A DNA stretch of 64,000 nt from Bhargavaea changchunensis (GCF_042665595.1 NZ_JBHTCT010000003.1:124001-188000), one strand, 5' to 3'; shown: positions 25,572 to 34,592, counted from the first letter of the stretch. Program-made: numbers and translations. The notes: generated by a model not told the origin, from the sequence alone.

Positions 25572-25572
25572 T

Positions 25573-28500
25573 TTGTATCTGAAGCGACTCGAAATAATCG
25601 GGTTCAAGTCGTTCGGTGAACGAATCGGCCTGGACTTTGTGCCGGGAGTGACCGCTGTTGTCGGCCCGAACGGAAGCGGGAAAAGTAATATCACCGATGC
25701 CATCCGCTGGGTCCTTGGTGAACAGTCGGCCAAAACCCTCCGCGGAGGCAAGATGGAGGATGTCATTTTCTCCGGCAGCGATTCGCGTAAAGCGCTGAAT
25801 TTCGCGGAGGTTACATTGGTCCTCGACAACTCTGATGGCCGGGTGCCGCTCGACTTCAGCGAGATCAGCGTCACACGCCGGGTGTTCCGCTCGGGAGACA
25901 GCGATTACCAGATCAACCGGCAAGACTGCCGGCTGCGGGACATCGTCGATCTGTTCATGGATTCGGGGCTCGGCAAAGAAGCGTTTTCCGTCATTTCGCA
26001 GGGGCGGGTCGATGAAATCCTGAACAGCAAGCCGGAAGACCGCCGGGCGATCTTCGAGGAAGCGGCGGGCGTGCTTAAGTACAAGCAGCGCCGCCGAAAG
26101 GCAGAACATAAGCTGTTCGAGACGGAGGACAACCTGAACCGGGTCCTTGACATCCTCCACGAGCTGGACGGACGCCTCGAACCGCTCCGGTTCCAGGCAT
26201 CCGCCGCAAAAGATTACCTCGCGATGTCCGGTGAGCTGAATGAAATCGGCGCAGCACTCCTTTCCCATGACATTCGTGAAAATGAAAAGCAGCTGGCTGA
26301 AGTCCGCAAGCAACTGAAGGAGGCGGCCGGACTCGAGCAGGCCGCCGCGGAAGAGGCCGGACGCCATGAAGCGGAACTCGGCCGGCTGCGTGAAGAAGCA
26401 GAAAAGCTTTCTGCAAGGCTGGATGGCCTGCACACGGCGCTTGCGGAAGCAGGGGCGAGCGTCGAGAAATGGGAAGGCCGCAAACAGGTGCTTGCCGAGC
26501 GGAAGACCCATGCCGAGCGGCAGCTGGAAAGGCTGCGGGAAGACTTGGCCGAAACGGAAGAAGCGGCTGTGAGGCTCAGGCAGCGGAAGGAACAGGCCGA
26601 GCAGGAAGCGGACATCCGGAAAAAGGCCCTTCGGGAAACACGGTCCGAAATACGGCGTCTGCAGGAAGTCATGGACCGCCCGCTGGATGAGACGGCCCGC
26701 AGGATCGATGAACTGAAATCCGCATATATAGAACTGCTGAACGAAGAAGCAGCCGTAAAAAATGAACTCAAGCATCTTGGGCAGCAACTCAAGTATCAGT
26801 CCGAATCCGCAGAGCGGAACCGGACGCGTGCAGGGGAGGCCCGAACGGAATGGGAAGAGGCCTCCGCAGCGCTTGCCGCTGCGGAACAGGAACTTTCCGG
26901 AGTAAAGGAGCAGCTGTTATCCGTACGGACCGATGAAACGGAACTGTCGGCGTCCAGGGAGCAAACGGCAGCCGAGCTAAACGGGAAACAGGAGCAGCTG
27001 TATAAAGCTTACAGCCTGCTTGAAAAGCTCAGGGGCCGCCGGGAGGCTCTTCTTTCGATGGAGGCCGAATTCGCCGGTTTCCATACCGGTGTCCGTGAAG
27101 TGCTCCGGGCGGCAGAAAGCAACCGCCTGGACGGCATCGAGGGGGCGGTCGCTTCCCTTGTCAATGTGAAAAAAGAGTTCGCCGGTGCGGCAGAAACCGC
27201 GCTCGGGGCAGCAGCGCAGAATATCGTCACCGTTACGGAGGCTGATGCCCGCCAGGCGATCGGCTATCTGAAAAGCAGCCGGAAGGGCCGGGCAACATTC
27301 TTGCCGTTATCCGTGATGAAGCCTCGGCGTGTGGATGCTTCCTCCCTTTCCCGGGCTTCCGCACACGAAGATTTTATCGGCACTGGGGATGCTGTCGTGA
27401 CGGCGGACGAAAAGTACATGCCCATCGTGCAGAATCTGCTGGGCAACGTCCTTATCTCCCGCACCCTGAGAGGGGCCAACGAAATTGCCAGGATGACCGG
27501 ACACCGGTACCGGGTCGTAACGCTCGACGGCGATGTCGTCAATGCCGGAGGTTCGATGACCGGCGGCGGAACGGACCGGGGCAATCCGATCTTCATGAGG
27601 AAAGCGGAGCTTGAACAGGTGACAGCTGATGCCGGCCGGCTTGAGAAGTCGATCGGCAATGCTGAAAAGTCGATCGGTTCGCTGAAGCAAAGACTGGCGG
27701 AAGAAACCCGGAGTCATGAACGGGTGAGGGAAGAACGTGAAGCGCTGACGGAGAAGGAAGTCGAAATTGTCGGCAGGGTCGCGAATCTGAAGGCGGCGGA
27801 ACGCCGCCTGGCCGACCGTCTATCCCTTTTCGGTGACGAGGAGTCCGGCACGACGGTTCTGGCATCCGGAATCCGAAATCGCATCAGCGAAGCCGAGGCC
27901 CGGCAGGCCGCGCTCAAGGAAGAGCTCGGCCGGGCATCCGAAGAGATCGAAGAAATGACCGGCCTATATGAAGAGGGGCGCACGGAGCGTGACAGAATGA
28001 ATAACCGGCTCGGGGAGCTTCGACAGGAAGCCGCCGTGCTTGCCGAACAGCTTGCACAGGCTGAAACTGCTTCTGCCGGAGTGGAGGAAGAGCTTGCCGG
28101 TCGCCTGGAAAGAGCAGAGCGACTCCGGGAAGAGATGGAGTGGACGGCCGGAGGAAATGCCGGTTCGAGCCCCGAGGAAACCGAGAATGAACTTCTGGTG
28201 TGGAAAGAGAAAAAAGCCTCCCTCGAAAAAGACCTGTCGGAAGCGTTGAAGCAGCGAGAATCTCTCCAGCAGTCCATCGCATCCGCGGAAGCAAGGTTCC
28301 GGCGTGCGGCAGAAACGAGGGCAGTGCATTCAACGACCGTCCGTGAAGCAGAGCTCCGCGCCGGACGGATCACTTATGAGCTTGAATCACTCCGAGGTTC
28401 TCTGGAAGATGATTACGGAATTGATGAACTCCCGGTTGAGGGAATCAGCTTCCCGGAACATCTTGGCGCAGAGGAGGCCCGGAAGAAAGTGCGGCTCCTG

Positions 28501-29181
28501 AAGCAGTCGATCGAGGAACTGGGACCTGTCAATACCGCGTCGATCGAAGAGTTCGAGGCTGTCTCGGAGCGCCATGCGTTTCTGACGGCTCAGCGCAATG
28601 ATCTGCTTGAAGCCAAGGAGACGCTTGAGAGCGCCATCGACGAGATGGACACCGAAGTGACGGAGCGGTTCAGCAGTACGTTCCAAGCCGTCAGCAGGCA
28701 GTTCGGCATCGTCTTCAAGGAACTGTTCGGAGGAGGAAGGACAGAGCTTGTCCTAACCGATCCGGACGATATGCTCCGGACCGGCATCGACATCGTGGCG
28801 TGTCCGCCGGGCAAGAAACTGCAGAACCTGAGCCTGCTTTCGGGCGGGGAGCGCGCACTCACGGCGATTGCGCTGCTTTTCGCCATCCTGAAAGTCCGGC
28901 CCGTGCCGTTCTGTGTGCTGGATGAAGTCGAAGCTGCGCTGGATGAAGCGAATGTCCTCCGCTACAGTGATTATCTCAAGAAATTCAGCAACGAGACGCA
29001 GTTCATCGTCATCACCCACCGGAAGGGGACGATGGAAGGCGCCGATGTGCTTTACGGCATCACCATGCAGGAATCCGGCATCTCAAAGCCGGTCTCTGTC
29101 AGGCTGACGGAAGGCAGCGAAGTGGAATATGAGGAGCCTGTCCCGTCGGTCGGGGCTGGCCCGAAAGGAGCGGGAACATGA
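25573..29181 (+). CDS. smc: Chromosome segregation ATPase SMC
   Basis: The condensin ATPase organises replicated chromosomes together with ScpA/ScpB. The product is about 1202 residues. It has Walker A GPNGSGKSN near 31, a long coiled coil, a hinge at about 500-665 (ending VNAGGSMTGGG), the returning coil, the ABC signature LSGGERALTAIAL near 1088 and Walker B FCVLDEVEAALDEAN near 1112. The start is assigned to TTG 25573, because homologues begin exactly at the YLKRLEIIGFKSF block and the site immediately follows the rnc stop. It overlaps ftsY by four bases. The rnc-smc-ftsY order matches B. subtilis. Confidence 0.95.
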   Translation: MYLKRLEIIGFKSFGERIGLDFVPGVTAVVGPNGSGKSNITDAIRWVLGEQSAKTLRGGKMEDVIFSGSDSRKALNFAEVTLVLDNSDGRVPLDFSEISVTRRVFRSGDSDYQINRQDCRLRDIVDLFMDSGLGKEAFSVISQGRVDEILNSKPEDRRAIFEEAAGVLKYKQRRRKAEHKLFETEDNLNRVLDILHELDGRLEPLRFQASAAKDYLAMSGELNEIGAALLSHDIRENEKQLAEVRKQLKEAAGLEQAAAEEAGRHEAELGRLREEAEKLSARLDGLHTALAEAGASVEKWEGRKQVLAERKTHAERQLERLREDLAETEEAAVRLRQRKEQAEQEADIRKKALRETRSEIRRLQEVMDRPLDETARRIDELKSAYIELLNEEAAVKNELKHLGQQLKYQSESAERNRTRAGEARTEWEEASAALAAAEQELSGVKEQLLSVRTDETELSASREQTAAELNGKQEQLYKAYSLLEKLRGRREALLSMEAEFAGFHTGVREVLRAAESNRLDGIEGAVASLVNVKKEFAGAAETALGAAAQNIVTVTEADARQAIGYLKSSRKGRATFLPLSVMKPRRVDASSLSRASAHEDFIGTGDAVVTADEKYMPIVQNLLGNVLISRTLRGANEIARMTGHRYRVVTLDGDVVNAGGSMTGGGTDRGNPIFMRKAELEQVTADAGRLEKSIGNAEKSIGSLKQRLAEETRSHERVREEREALTEKEVEIVGRVANLKAAERRLADRLSLFGDEESGTTVLASGIRNRISEAEARQAALKEELGRASEEIEEMTGLYEEGRTERDRMNNRLGELRQEAAVLAEQLAQAETASAGVEEELAGRLERAERLREEMEWTAGGNAGSSPEETENELLVWKEKKASLEKDLSEALKQRESLQQSIASAEARFRRAAETRAVHSTTVREAELRAGRITYELESLRGSLEDDYGIDELPVEGISFPEHLGAEEARKKVRLLKQSIEELGPVNTASIEEFEAVSERHAFLTAQRNDLLEAKETLESAIDEMDTEVTERFSSTFQAVSRQFGIVFKELFGGGRTELVLTDPDDMLRTGIDIVACPPGKKLQNLSLLSGGERALTAIALLFAILKVRPVPFCVLDEVEAALDEANVLRYSDYLKKFSNETQFIVITHRKGTMEGADVLYGITMQESGISKPVSVRLTEGSEVEYEEPVPSVGAGPKGAGT

Positions 29182-30197
29182 GCTTTTTCAAGAAGCTGAA
29201 AGAGAAAATGGCCGGCAAGCCGGATGAAACGACTGAAAAATATAAGGACGGCCTGGAAAAGACGAGAACATCGTTCACTTCGAAAGTGAATGACCTGATC
29301 GCCCGTTACCGGAAGGTCGATGAAGACTTTTTCGAGGAGCTGGAAGATCTCCTGCTTCAGGCGGATGTCGGGTTCGACACTGTAATGGAGCTGATGGACG
29401 ACCTCCGTTTTGAAGTGCAGCGCCGGAACGTCAAAGATACGGAAGGCATCCAGACGGCCATTTCCGAGAAGCTGGTTGATATCTACCGCAAAGGCGAAGA
29501 AGGCGAGGGCGGCATCAACATGCAGGAAGAGGGACCGACTGTCATTCTTCTTGTGGGCGTAAACGGCGTCGGCAAGACGACGACGATCGGCAAGCTGGCC
29601 CACCGGTTCATCGGTGAAGGAAAATCCGTCATGCTGGCGGCGGGAGATACGTTCCGGGCCGGGGCGATCGATCAGCTCCAGGTCTGGGGCGACCGGGTCG
29701 GTGCGGAAGTCATCCGCCAGGCTGAACATTCGGACCCTGCGGCCGTCATGTATGATGCGGTGAGGGCCGCGAAAAACCGGAAAGTGGACGTCCTCATCTG
29801 CGACACCGCAGGGCGTCTCCAGAACAAGGTCAACCTGATGAACGAGCTTGAAAAGGTGCACAGGGTGATCGGACGGGAACTGCCGGGAGCACCCCACGAA
29901 ACCTTGCTTGCACTTGATGCGACGACCGGGCAGAACGCACTCATCCAGGCGGAGACATTCAAGGAAGCAACGGATGTGACGGGCATCGTCCTTACGAAAC
30001 TGGACGGCACTGCAAAAGGCGGCATCGTCCTCGCCATCCGCAACAAGCTGGGCATTCCGGTCAAGTTCGTCGGTCTTGGCGAAGGCATGGAAGACCTCCA
30101 GCCGTTCGATGCGGAGCGGTATGTATATGGACTGTTTGCGGAAGGGCTCGAGCAGGAAGCCGCGGCCGCCGGCCAGGACGGCACGGAGGAAGATTGA
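29178..30197 (+). CDS. ftsY: Signal recognition particle receptor FtsY
   Basis: The SRP receptor GTPase docks ribosome-SRP complexes at the membrane. The 339-residue protein has a short charged A region, the helical N domain, then the G domain with GVNGVGKTTTIGKL near 127, DTFRAGAIDQL, DTAGRLQNK and TKLDGTAKGG. The short acidic-basic N terminus is typical of Bacillales. It overlaps smc. Confidence 0.96.
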   Translation: MSFFKKLKEKMAGKPDETTEKYKDGLEKTRTSFTSKVNDLIARYRKVDEDFFEELEDLLLQADVGFDTVMELMDDLRFEVQRRNVKDTEGIQTAISEKLVDIYRKGEEGEGGINMQEEGPTVILLVGVNGVGKTTTIGKLAHRFIGEGKSVMLAAGDTFRAGAIDQLQVWGDRVGAEVIRQAEHSDPAAVMYDAVRAAKNRKVDVLICDTAGRLQNKVNLMNELEKVHRVIGRELPGAPHETLLALDATTGQNALIQAETFKEATDVTGIVLTKLDGTAKGGIVLAIRNKLGIPVKFVGLGEGMEDLQPFDAERYVYGLFAEGLEQEAAAAGQDGTEED

Positions 30198-30214
30198 GAG
30201 ACAAGGGGATTTAC

Positions 30215-30243
30215 TTGACAGGACGATGCACCCTGTATAGAAT
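30215..30243 (+). promoter_or_regulatory. Promoter of ylxM-ffh
   Basis: A perfect TTGACA (30215-30220) and TAGAAT (30238-30243) are 17 bases apart. Confidence 0.8.
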
Positions 30244-30275
30244 GCTCTTGACGGAGACGGGAAGGAGGGGCTTTC

Positions 30276-30611
30276 ATGCTGCTTGAAAAAACGACCCGTA
30301 TGAACTTCCTGTTTGACTTCTATCAGGCACTCCTGACCGAGAAGCAACGGAGCTATATGGACCTGTATTACCTGAACGACCTGTCCCTGGGGGAGATTGC
30401 GGAACAGTATGACATCTCCCGCCAGGCGGTCTATGACAATATCCGCCGCACGGAGGCGATGCTCGAAGAGTACGAGCAGAAGCTCCAGCTTTTCGGCAAG
30501 TTCCGCCAGCGGCGAGAAGCCGTGGACGCACTTGTGGCCGATGTGGAACAAGGCGGGACAGATGCCGGCGAAATCATCCGGCGTCTGCATGAACTGAAAG
30601 AATTCGACTGA
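30276..30611 (+). CDS. ylxM: YlxM family HTH protein linked to SRP
   Basis: This small protein has a sigma-region-4-like helix-turn-helix: LSLGEIAEQYDISRQAVYDN, about residues 34-53, preceded by LTEKQRSYMDLYY. It is almost always encoded next to ffh and has been linked to SRP function in streptococci, though its role in Bacillales is not settled. The 111-residue length is normal. A strong GGGAAGGAGGGG lies upstream. It is cotranscribed with ffh. Confidence 0.9.
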   Translation: MLLEKTTRMNFLFDFYQALLTEKQRSYMDLYYLNDLSLGEIAEQYDISRQAVYDNIRRTEAMLEEYEQKLQLFGKFRQRREAVDALVADVEQGGTDAGEIIRRLHELKEFD

Positions 30612-30628
30612 TAGGAGGCGGGCAATCG

Positions 30629-31987
30629 ATGGCATTCGAAGGATTGGGCGAGCGCCTGCAGCAAACGCTACAGAAAATCAAGGGCAAAGGGAAAGTAACC
30701 GAGGCCGACGTCAAAGAGATGATGCGCGAAGTACGCTTCGCGCTGATCGAGGCCGACGTCAACCTGAAGGTCGTCAAGGAATTCGTCAAGAAAGTGAGCG
30801 AACGCGCTGTCGGTTCGGACGTCATGGAAAGCCTGACGCCTGGACAGCAGGTCGTCAAGATCGTCCGCGACGAACTGGCGGACCTGATGGGCGGCGAAGC
30901 CGAATCGATCACATTTGCGAAAAAGCCGCCTACCGTCATCATGATGGTCGGTCTGCAGGGTGCCGGGAAAACCACGACTACCGGTAAGCTTGCAAACCTT
31001 ATCCGCAAGAAGTATAACCGGAAGCCGCTCCTGGTCGCAGCCGACGTATATCGGCCGGCCGCCATCCAGCAGCTGGAGACAATCGGCAAGCAGCTAGGGA
31101 TGCCGGTCTTTCAGCTTGGAACCGAGGCGAACCCGGTTGATATCGCGAAACAGGCCATCGAAAAGGCGAAGGAAGACCACCACGATGTCGTCTTCATCGA
31201 CACCGCAGGCCGGCTCCAGATCGATGAAGACCTCATGCAGGAACTCCGGGATATCCATGATGCGGTGAAGCCGGACGAGGTCTACCTCGTCGTCGACGCG
31301 ATGACAGGCCAGGTTGCCGCAAACGTCGCGGAGACATTCGACCAGCAGGTCGGCGTGACAGGCGTCGTTCTGACAAAACTGGACGGCGATACCCGCGGCG
31401 GTGCTGCTCTCTCGATCCGTTCCGTCACCGGAAAGCCGATCAAGTTTGCAGGGATGGGAGAAAAGCTCGACGCGATCGAGCCGTTCCATCCGGAGCGCAT
31501 GGCTTCCAGGATCCTCGGGATGGGCGACGTCATGTCACTGATCGAAAAGGCGCAGTCCAATGTCGACGAGCAGAAGGCTAAGGAACTGGAGCAGAAGTTC
31601 CGGGACCAGTCGTTCACGTTTGACGACTTCCTTGAGCAACTGGAACAGGTGAAGAAGATGGGGCCGCTTGACGAGATCCTCAAAATGCTTCCCGGAGCGG
31701 GTAAAATCAAGGGCATCGACAATGTGAAGGTTGACGAGAAACAGATGGACCGAGTTGAAGCGGTCATCAAATCGATGACGACCGCGGAAAAGTCCAAGCC
31801 GGAAATCATCAACTCCAGCCGGAAAAAGCGCATCGCACGCGGTTCCGGCACATCCATCCAGGAAGTCAACCGCCTGCTCAAGCAATTCGACGAGATGAAA
31901 AAGATGATGAAACAGATGTCGAACATGCAACAGGGCAAAGGCAAGCGGAAAATGAAAATGCCCGGACTCGACTCGCTGTTCAAGTAA
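30629..31987 (+). CDS. ffh: Signal recognition particle protein Ffh
   Basis: Ffh binds signal sequences and the 4.5S/6S scRNA and delivers ribosomes to FtsY. The 452-residue protein has an N domain, a G domain (GLQGAGKTTTTGKLA near 107, DTAGRLQIDEDLM, TKLDGDTRGG) and a methionine-rich M domain from about 300, with the RNA-binding GSGTSIQEVNRLLKQF. The C terminus MPGLDSLFK is typical. Confidence 0.97.
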   Translation: MAFEGLGERLQQTLQKIKGKGKVTEADVKEMMREVRFALIEADVNLKVVKEFVKKVSERAVGSDVMESLTPGQQVVKIVRDELADLMGGEAESITFAKKPPTVIMMVGLQGAGKTTTTGKLANLIRKKYNRKPLLVAADVYRPAAIQQLETIGKQLGMPVFQLGTEANPVDIAKQAIEKAKEDHHDVVFIDTAGRLQIDEDLMQELRDIHDAVKPDEVYLVVDAMTGQVAANVAETFDQQVGVTGVVLTKLDGDTRGGAALSIRSVTGKPIKFAGMGEKLDAIEPFHPERMASRILGMGDVMSLIEKAQSNVDEQKAKELEQKFRDQSFTFDDFLEQLEQVKKMGPLDEILKMLPGAGKIKGIDNVKVDEKQMDRVEAVIKSMTTAEKSKPEIINSSRKKRIARGSGTSIQEVNRLLKQFDEMKKMMKQMSNMQQGKGKRKMKMPGLDSLFK

Positions 31988-32035
31988 GTACAGCTGGCAA
32001 TCCAGCTAACGCAGTCATTGAATACTCATTCTGCA

Positions 32036-32145
32036 GCTGATTGGAGCGGAGGGCGGCGACTCCTGCGGAAAAGGAAGCGCGGAGAGACCCTGAAAGGGGC
32101 TCGATGCCTTCCCCGCGGAAAGCGTCCGCCCGGAGTGAAAATCAG
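32036..32145 (+). repeat. Intergenic palindromic repeat (Bacillales-type, unnamed)
   Basis: A segment of 110 bp is bounded by GCTGATT (32036-32042) and AATCAGC (32139-32145). It contains GAGGGCGGCGACTCCTGCGG and CCGCGGAAAGCGTCCGCC. These blocks belong to a repeat I recall from intergenic regions of many Bacillales, here in a short form. GGGCGG near the left and CCGCCC near the right also pair, so the transcript would fold. The rest of the 251-bp ffh-rpsP gap holds a small AGCTGG/CCAGCT hairpin (31992-32007) and the rpsP promoter. Confidence 0.75.
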
Positions 32146-32174
32146 CCGGTAATTAGGGTGTTAAGAAAAAACAC

Positions 32175-32203
32175 TTTACAAAGCAATAATGACTTGGTAA
32201 TAT
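32175..32203 (+). promoter_or_regulatory. Promoter of rpsP
   Basis: TTTACA (32175-32180), 17-base spacer, TAATAT (32198-32203); an overlapping TATACT (32201-32206) is an alternative -10 at a longer spacing. The -35 lies at the end of an 18-base sequence also found upstream of asp23 (14921-14938). Confidence 0.6.
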
Positions 32204-32238
32204 ACTATCTTGTGTGAAACTATTCGGAGGTGCTAACC

Positions 32239-32511
32239 ATGGCAGTTAAAATTCGACTTAAGCGTATGGGCGCAAAAAAGACGCCTTTCTATCGTATCGT
32301 AGTAGCAGATTCCCGTTCCCCTCGTGACGGCCGCCAGATCGAAACGATCGGCACATACAACCCGCTCACGACGCCGGCTGAACTCAAGCTCGACGAAGAG
32401 CTTGCACTCAAATGGCTCCAGAACGGCGCGAAGCCATCTGATACAGTACGCAACCTGCTCGCTACGCAGGGCATCATGGAGAAATTCCATAACGCCAAGA
32501 CCGCAAAATAA
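32239..32511 (+). CDS. rpsP: 30S ribosomal protein S16
   Basis: The 90-residue small-subunit protein opens MAVKIRLKRMGAKKTPFYRI and includes DSRSPRDGRQIETIGTYNP, the S16 signature. GGAGGTG (32226-32232) lies six bases before the ATG. It heads the unit with khpA. Confidence 0.97.
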   Translation: MAVKIRLKRMGAKKTPFYRIVVADSRSPRDGRQIETIGTYNPLTTPAELKLDEELALKWLQNGAKPSDTVRNLLATQGIMEKFHNAKTAK

Positions 32512-32529
32512 TTTGACGGAGGCGACATG

Positions 32530-32760
32530 ATGAAAAAGCTGATTGAAACGATTGTCAAACCGCTCGTTGATCATCCGGAAGATGTCCGGATCGGCGTGGA
32601 AGAACGGCAGGGCAGGCTTGTCTGCTCGCTGTCCGTCCACCCGGAAGACATGGGGAAAGTGATCGGCAAACAGGGCCGGGTGGCATCCGCGATCCGGACT
32701 GTCGTAAATTCAGCTGAGGGCGCAAGCCGGAAACGGGTGCGCGTCGACATCATGGATTAA
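32530..32760 (+). CDS. khpA: KH-domain RNA-binding protein KhpA (YlqC)
   Basis: This small single-KH protein forms a complex with KhpB/Jag in other Gram-positive bacteria and affects cell division and envelope growth. The GxxG loop is GKVIGKQGRVASAIR. ATG 32530 is seven bases after GGAGG (32518-32522); ATG 32527 is possible but closer than ideal. The product has 76 residues. B. subtilis has ylqD after it; here a terminator and rimM follow. Confidence 0.92.
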   Translation: MKKLIETIVKPLVDHPEDVRIGVEERQGRLVCSLSVHPEDMGKVIGKQGRVASAIRTVVNSAEGASRKRVRVDIMD

Positions 32761-32790
32761 GGAAGGGACGATTCAGGTTCCTTCCTTTTT
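32759..32790 (+). terminator. Terminator of rpsP-khpA
   Basis: AAGGAAGGGAC (32759-32769) pairs with GTTCCTTCCTT (32777-32787), one G-U pair, followed by TTT. The left arm begins in the khpA stop codon. Confidence 0.85.
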
Positions 32791-32824
32791 CATACCCCGG
32801 AAAACCGATGAAGGAGGACGACGG

Positions 32825-33340
32825 ATGAACTGGTACAACGTCGGAAAAATCGTCAACACGCACGGCATCCGCGGAGAAGTGCGCGTGATGTCGCGGACGG
32901 ATTTCCCGGAAGAGCGCTATGCGAAAGGGGCGCGGCTGGCACTCTTCATGCCGGGTGCGAAGGAGCCGGTCATGCTGACCGTAGCTTCTCACCGGGTCCA
33001 TAAGAACTTCGATCTCCTCACTTTCGAGGGCCACCCAAATATCAATGACGTGGAAAAGTATCGCGACGGCATCCTGAAAGTGTCGGATGAAGACCTTGGG
33101 GAGCTGGAAGAAGGCGAATTCTACTACCACGAAATCATCGGCTGCACCGTTGTCGACCAGGAAGGCCGTGAAATCGGCAAGGTGACCGAGGTTCTGGAGA
33201 CGGGCGCCAATGACGTCTGGGCGGTCAAGCCGCCGGAAGGCAAGATGCACTACATTCCGTACATCGAGGATGTCGTCCTTGAAATCGATCCCGAAAACGG
33301 ACGGATCGTCATCAATCCGATCGAAGGGCTGTTGTCCTGA
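32825..33340 (+). CDS. rimM: 16S rRNA processing protein RimM
   Basis: This factor assists maturation of the 30S head by binding S19. The 171-residue protein has an N-terminal domain opening WYNVGKIVNTHGIRGEVRV and a C-terminal PRC barrel (VWAVKPPEGKMHYIPYIEDV). AAGGAGGA precedes the ATG. Its stop overlaps trmD (TGATG). Confidence 0.96.
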   Translation: MNWYNVGKIVNTHGIRGEVRVMSRTDFPEERYAKGARLALFMPGAKEPVMLTVASHRVHKNFDLLTFEGHPNINDVEKYRDGILKVSDEDLGELEEGEFYYHEIIGCTVVDQEGREIGKVTEVLETGANDVWAVKPPEGKMHYIPYIEDVVLEIDPENGRIVINPIEGLLS

Positions 33341-34074
33341 TGAAGATTTCGGTCCTGTCCATCTTTCCGGAAATGTTCGGCGGCGTTTTCAATGCATCCA
33401 TCCTGAAACGGGCGCAGGAAAGCGGCGCCGTCAGCCTCGCGGTACGGGATTTTCGCGAATTTGCAACGGACAAGCACCATAAGGTCGACGATTACCCCTA
33501 CGGTGGAGGGGCCGGCATGGTCCTGAAACCGGAACCGCTTTTCCGGGCCGTGGAAAATCTTTCGGAAGGACGCTCCCCGAGAATCATCCTCATGTGTCCG
33601 CAGGGGGAACGGTTCACCCAGAAAAAGGCCGAGGAGCTTTCCCGCGAAGACGACCTCATTTTCTTGTGCGGTCACTATGAGGGCTATGACGAACGCATCC
33701 GCCAGCATCTCATCACCGATGAAATCTCCATCGGTGACTTTGTCCTTACCGGAGGGGAGCTGGCTGCGATGACGGTCATCGACAGTGTCGTCCGGCTCCT
33801 GCCGGGCGTGCTCGGAAACGAGGAGTCCCCTGCACTTGATTCATTTTCAACGGGATTCCTGGAACATCCCCATTACACCCGCCCAGCTGACTTCCGGGGG
33901 ATGAAGGTGCCCGATGTCCTGCTGTCCGGGAACCATGCGGAAATCGATCGCTGGCGTGAGGAGCAGTCGCTCAGGCGCACATTGGAGAGGCGTCCCGACC
34001 TCCTCAATGAAGCCGAGCTCACCGGACGGCAGAAAGAAGTGCTCCGCCGGCTTGGCTGGCAGGAAGGTTCGTGA
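33340..34074 (+). CDS. trmD: tRNA (guanine-N1)-methyltransferase TrmD
   Basis: It makes m1G37 next to the anticodon, preventing +1 frameshifting. The SPOUT-fold motifs are clear: PYGGGAGMVLKPEP, LCGHYEGYDERI and SIGDFVLTGGELAAM, which form the trefoil knot binding SAM. The 244-residue length is typical. It is coupled to rimM. Confidence 0.97.
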   Translation: MKISVLSIFPEMFGGVFNASILKRAQESGAVSLAVRDFREFATDKHHKVDDYPYGGGAGMVLKPEPLFRAVENLSEGRSPRIILMCPQGERFTQKKAEELSREDDLIFLCGHYEGYDERIRQHLITDEISIGDFVLTGGELAAMTVIDSVVRLLPGVLGNEESPALDSFSTGFLEHPHYTRPADFRGMKVPDVLLSGNHAEIDRWREEQSLRRTLERRPDLLNEAELTGRQKEVLRRLGWQEGS

Positions 34075-34083
34075 GTCCAGGGC

Positions 34084-34112
34084 TTGCCTGAAGGCCGGGC
34101 CTGTGGTATGAT
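34084..34112 (+). promoter_or_regulatory. Promoter of rplS
   Basis: TTGCCT (34084-34089), 17-base spacer, TATGAT (34107-34112) with a TGG extension. It starts only ten bases after the trmD stop. Confidence 0.8.
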
Positions 34113-34118
34113 AAGTCC

Positions 34119-34200
34119 CGTGCTTCTGCGTGAAGCACTCGATTACGGTGTTCCGCTGCAAAGGCAATTTGTGCATGAGCATCTGTAGTAAGGAGAGGAA
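34119..34200 (+). promoter_or_regulatory. Putative L19 leader
   Basis: The predicted RNA begins at a 7-bp hairpin, GTGCTTC/GAAGCAC (34120-34138), followed by a second structured stretch (TTCCGCTGCAAAGGC...). L19 leaders are a known, probably autoregulatory class upstream of rplS in Bacillales. I assign this by position and structure, not by a covariance model. Confidence 0.5.
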
Positions 34201-34203
34201 AAC

Positions 34204-34548
34204 ATGCAAAACATCATTGCAGAAATCACGAAGGAACAACTTCGTTCAGACCTTCCGGCTTTCCGCCCGGGCGACACAGTACGTGTACACGTTAAAGTCG
34301 TCGAGGGTACGCGTGAGCGGATCCAGGTTTACGAAGGGGTTGTCATCAAGCGTCGCGGCGGCGGCATCAGCGAGACATTCACAGTCCGCAAGATTTCCTA
34401 CGGTGTAGGAGTTGAGCGTACATTCCCTGTGCACACGCCAAAAATCGCGAAACTTGAAGTGATTCGCCGCGGTAAAGTACGCCGTGCGAAGCTGTACTAC
34501 CTCCGCAACCTTCGCGGAAAAGCTGCCCGCATCAAAGAAATCCGATAA
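34204..34548 (+). CDS. rplS: 50S ribosomal protein L19
   Basis: L19 sits at the 30S-50S interface. The 114-residue product has FRPGDTVRVHVKVVEG, YEGVVIKRRGGGISETFTVR and VERTFPVHTPKI, all diagnostic. AAGGAGAGG precedes the ATG. It is monocistronic, between its own promoter and a strong terminator. Confidence 0.97.
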   Translation: MQNIIAEITKEQLRSDLPAFRPGDTVRVHVKVVEGTRERIQVYEGVVIKRRGGGISETFTVRKISYGVGVERTFPVHTPKIAKLEVIRRGKVRRAKLYYLRNLRGKAARIKEIR

Positions 34549-34558
34549 TCGACATCCG

Positions 34559-34592
34559 AAAGGGGCCGGCCTGTCCGGCTCCTTTTCTTTTT
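34559..34592 (+). terminator. Terminator of rplS
   Basis: AAAGGGGCCGG (34559-34569) pairs with CCGGCTCCTTT (34575-34585), one G-U pair, with TTCTTTTT-type tail. Confidence 0.88.

Noticed and set aside
25534..26787. 417-codon minus-strand open frame
   Set aside because: It is antisense to the rnc end and smc N terminus, with no family similarity recognised.
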